Of a stretch of DNA of 7,036 nucleotides, positions 5,806 to 7,036 are shown one piece after another. The stretch covers positions 1-7,036 of the forward strand of contig JALNXE010000158.1 of the NCBI GenBank assembly GCA_023230525.1. Reading direction: 5' to 3'. A program made the position numbers and the translations under genes. Position 1 is the stretch's first letter. Every line of letters starts with the position of its first letter. Below the pieces are notes generated by a model. That model had not been told where the DNA came from and made no database searches. It worked only from the letters and a program-made list of their open reading frames with translations. The DNA is from Desulfobulbaceae bacterium. GTDB taxonomy: Bacteria > Desulfobacterota > Desulfobulbia > Desulfobulbales > SURF-16.

Positions 5806-6858
5806 TTATTTCAAGCTCCCTCTCTCATTGCTCACCATTTTATGGTTCATACAGCTCTGCGGTAAAATACTGTCATTGTCGGCGACGGTGATGCCGTTTA
5901 AATACGTAAACTCACCAATGGATACATTATCTCCCAGCTGGCTGTCGATAAGACAGCTGAATGAGGCAAGATGGCAATTTTCGCCGATTGTAGTCTTTCC
6001 CGAAACAGCAACATTCGGGGAAATGATTGTATCGCGCCCTATCCGAACCTCACCGCTGATGGTGATGGTCTCCGGCAGGACGCACGTCACCCCCTGGTCC
6101 ATCAGCCGGCGGAGAAATCTTCTCTGCAGCGTCGCATGGGCAAGGGCTAATTCATGCCTGGAATTCACCCCCAGGGTTTCCTCGGACTGCCGGCAGAAGA
6201 AACGTTGTACCTGCTCTCCGGCAGAATGGGCAATAGCTATAATATCGGTAAGATAAACTTCTCCCTGTTTATTATTTGTCCCGACTCCCTGCAGGGCAGT
6301 AAAGAGAAAATTCTTCTCCACACAATAAATGCCAGCATTGATTTCATTTATCTTCTTTTGATCGGGGCTGGCATCCTTTTCTTCAACAATTGCCTGAACA
6401 TGACCGGAATCAGATAAAATAATCCTGCCGTAATTCGTCGGCTCATCCACCACAGTTGTCATGACCGTCAGCTTATGGGACCCGGCCAGATGCTCGTTCA
6501 GCATTGCCTGCAGGGTCTCAGGGCGGATCAAAGGGGTGTCACCGCATAATATGAGCACCACACCGCTAGCCGCGGATACGAGTGCGGTTTCTGCGGCACG
6601 AACCGCATGACCGGTGCCGAGCTGTTCATGTTGCCGAACGAAAACCACGTCATAATTCGCGCAGGCCCGCTCGACCTTTTCAGCCTGATGGCCGGTGACA
6701 ACGACGGTCTGGTGGATCTGAAGAGGGGTTAAGGCATCAAGAACATGATGAATCATGGGTTTGAAAAATACTTCATGCATGACCTTGGCCCGGGACGATT
6801 TCATTCTCGTGCCCTTGCCGGCAGCCAGGATAACTGCGCTGACATTCTGCTCATTCAT
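5806..6858 (-). CDS. glmU: GlmU-like GlcNAc-1-P uridylyltransferase, no acetyltransferase domain
   Basis: The N-terminal 230 residues match the GlmU pyrophosphorylase domain, which makes UDP-GlcNAc from UTP and GlcNAc-1-P for peptidoglycan and LPS. Motifs: LAAGKGTRMKSSRAKVMHEV at 11-30 (nucleotide loop, with a catalytic Lys), QLGTGHAV at 79-86, GDTP at 106-109 with metal ligand D107, NYGRII at 142-147, VEEKD at 158-162, NAGIYC at 174-179, GEVYLTD at 199-205 and GVNSR at 230-234 with the second metal ligand N232. A helical linker and about four hexapeptide-repeat turns follow (about 264-335), and the protein stops at 350. E. coli GlmU has 456 residues; the missing part holds the acetyl-CoA site and catalytic His363. 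The stop is followed 1 bp later by zapB, with no sign of a frameshift remnant. No good Shine-Dalgarno precedes the ATG at 6858, but no other start fits the conserved N-terminus. Confidence 0.88.
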   Translation of the reverse strand: MNEQNVSAVILAAGKGTRMKSSRAKVMHEVFFKPMIHHVLDALTPLQIHQTVVVTGHQAEKVERACANYDVVFVRQHEQLGTGHAVRAAETALVSAASGVVLILCGDTPLIRPETLQAMLNEHLAGSHKLTVMTTVVDEPTNYGRIILSDSGHVQAIVEEKDASPDQKKINEINAGIYCVEKNFLFTALQGVGTNNKQGEVYLTDIIAIAHSAGEQVQRFFCRQSEETLGVNSRHELALAHATLQRRFLRRLMDQGVTCVLPETITISGEVRIGRDTIISPNVAVSGKTTIGENCHLASFSCLIDSQLGDNVSIGEFTYLNGITVADNDSILPQSCMNHKMVSNERGSLK

Positions 6859-6878
6859 GTGACAACCGGAAAAGAAAA

Positions 6879-6884
6879 TTTATA
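6879..6884 (-). promoter_or_regulatory. Possible -10 box for glmU-zapB-zapA
   Basis: TATAAA on the minus strand lies 20 nt upstream of the glmU-like ATG and downstream of the rRNA terminator, the only place for a dedicated operon promoter. The -35 candidate TTAATC, 18 bp further upstream, matches the consensus at only three positions. Leader length would be very short. Confidence 0.3.
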
Positions 6885-6943
6885 GAATGTACCCTCTTGG
6901 ATGATTAACCATAAAGTGAATAAGAACTCAAAGGAATTTTCGC

Positions 6944-6983
6944 AAAAAAAAAGCCCTCAGAACCGTAGTCGGTCATGAGGGCT
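6944..6983 (-). terminator. Intrinsic terminator of the rRNA operon
   Basis: On the minus strand AGCCCTCA pairs with TGAGGGCT, then a T/C mismatch and a G-T wobble lead to an inner ACCG/CGGT stem with loop ACTA, giving a stem of about 13 pairs. Nine T's follow (6952-6944). It begins about 12 nt past the 5S 3' end. On the plus strand no T-run follows, so it acts in one direction. Confidence 0.92.
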
Positions 6984-6994
6984 AAAAAAGGAAT

Positions 6995-7036
6995 TCGGCA
7001 GCGACCTACTCTCCCACCAAGTTTCCCTGGCAGTAC
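6995..7036 (-). rRNA. rrf: 5S rRNA, 3' end only
   Basis: The minus strand entering from the right edge reads GTACTGCCAGGGAAACTTGG then TGGGAGAGTAGGTCGCTGCC. The GGGAGAGTAGGTCGCTGCC end is the standard 3' portion of bacterial 5S rRNA (helix IV and the 3' strand of helix I). About 40 of roughly 117 nt are in the window, so the 5' part, and presumably 23S and 16S, lie beyond it. The exact 3' end is estimated. The strong terminator follows at once, as expected for the last gene of an rrn operon. Confidence 0.9.

Overview
The window reads as ordinary chromosomal housekeeping DNA from a Gram-negative bacterium. It most resembles Desulfobacterota (former Deltaproteobacteria, perhaps Desulfobulbales-like). 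This rests on the gene order, RNase Y beside a ZapA/ZapB pair, a KMSKS-type TyrRS, a GAF-PAS sensor and mid-range base composition. The taxonomic call is inference from gene content, not a database match. Every gene I can support lies on the minus strand, so the transcriptional order runs from high to low coordinates.

Layout in transcription order: (1) The 3' end of a 5S rRNA gene (6995-7036, cut by the window edge) is followed by a strong intrinsic terminator (6944-6983). (2) glmU-like uridylyltransferase (5806-6858), zapB-like (5487-5804) and zapA (4979-5266) follow as a probable operon. The first two are 1 bp apart. The 220-bp gap before zapA holds a 32-codon hydrophobic frame that ends in a slippery A-run. 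(3) Directly after the zapA stop there is a TATAAT box and a roughly 178-nt stretch (4786-4963) that folds like 6S RNA, the same zapA-ssrS neighbourhood as in E. coli. (4) About 400 bp without a recognised gene (4380-4785) carry several short inverted repeats. (5) rny (RNase Y, GTG start, 2820-4379) and tyrS (1551-2768) follow, separated by a 42-bp array of heptamer repeats that also supplies the tyrS ribosome-binding site. (6) A 515-bp spacer (1036-1550) has a weak tyrS terminator and three clear palindromes. (7) A GAF-PAS sensor-type protein (1-1035) runs off the left edge.

The theme is growth and envelope control: UDP-GlcNAc supply (GlmU-like), Z-ring assembly (ZapA/ZapB), growth-phase control of RNA polymerase (6S RNA), mRNA turnover (RNase Y) and tRNA charging (TyrRS), next to an rRNA operon. 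I found no mobile element, CRISPR array, defence system or clearly novel multigene system. The points most worth a second look are the 6S RNA, the GlmU homologue lacking the acetyltransferase domain, the heptamer array at the tyrS start, the paired GGCATATGCC palindromes, and the possible frameshift leader in front of zapA.
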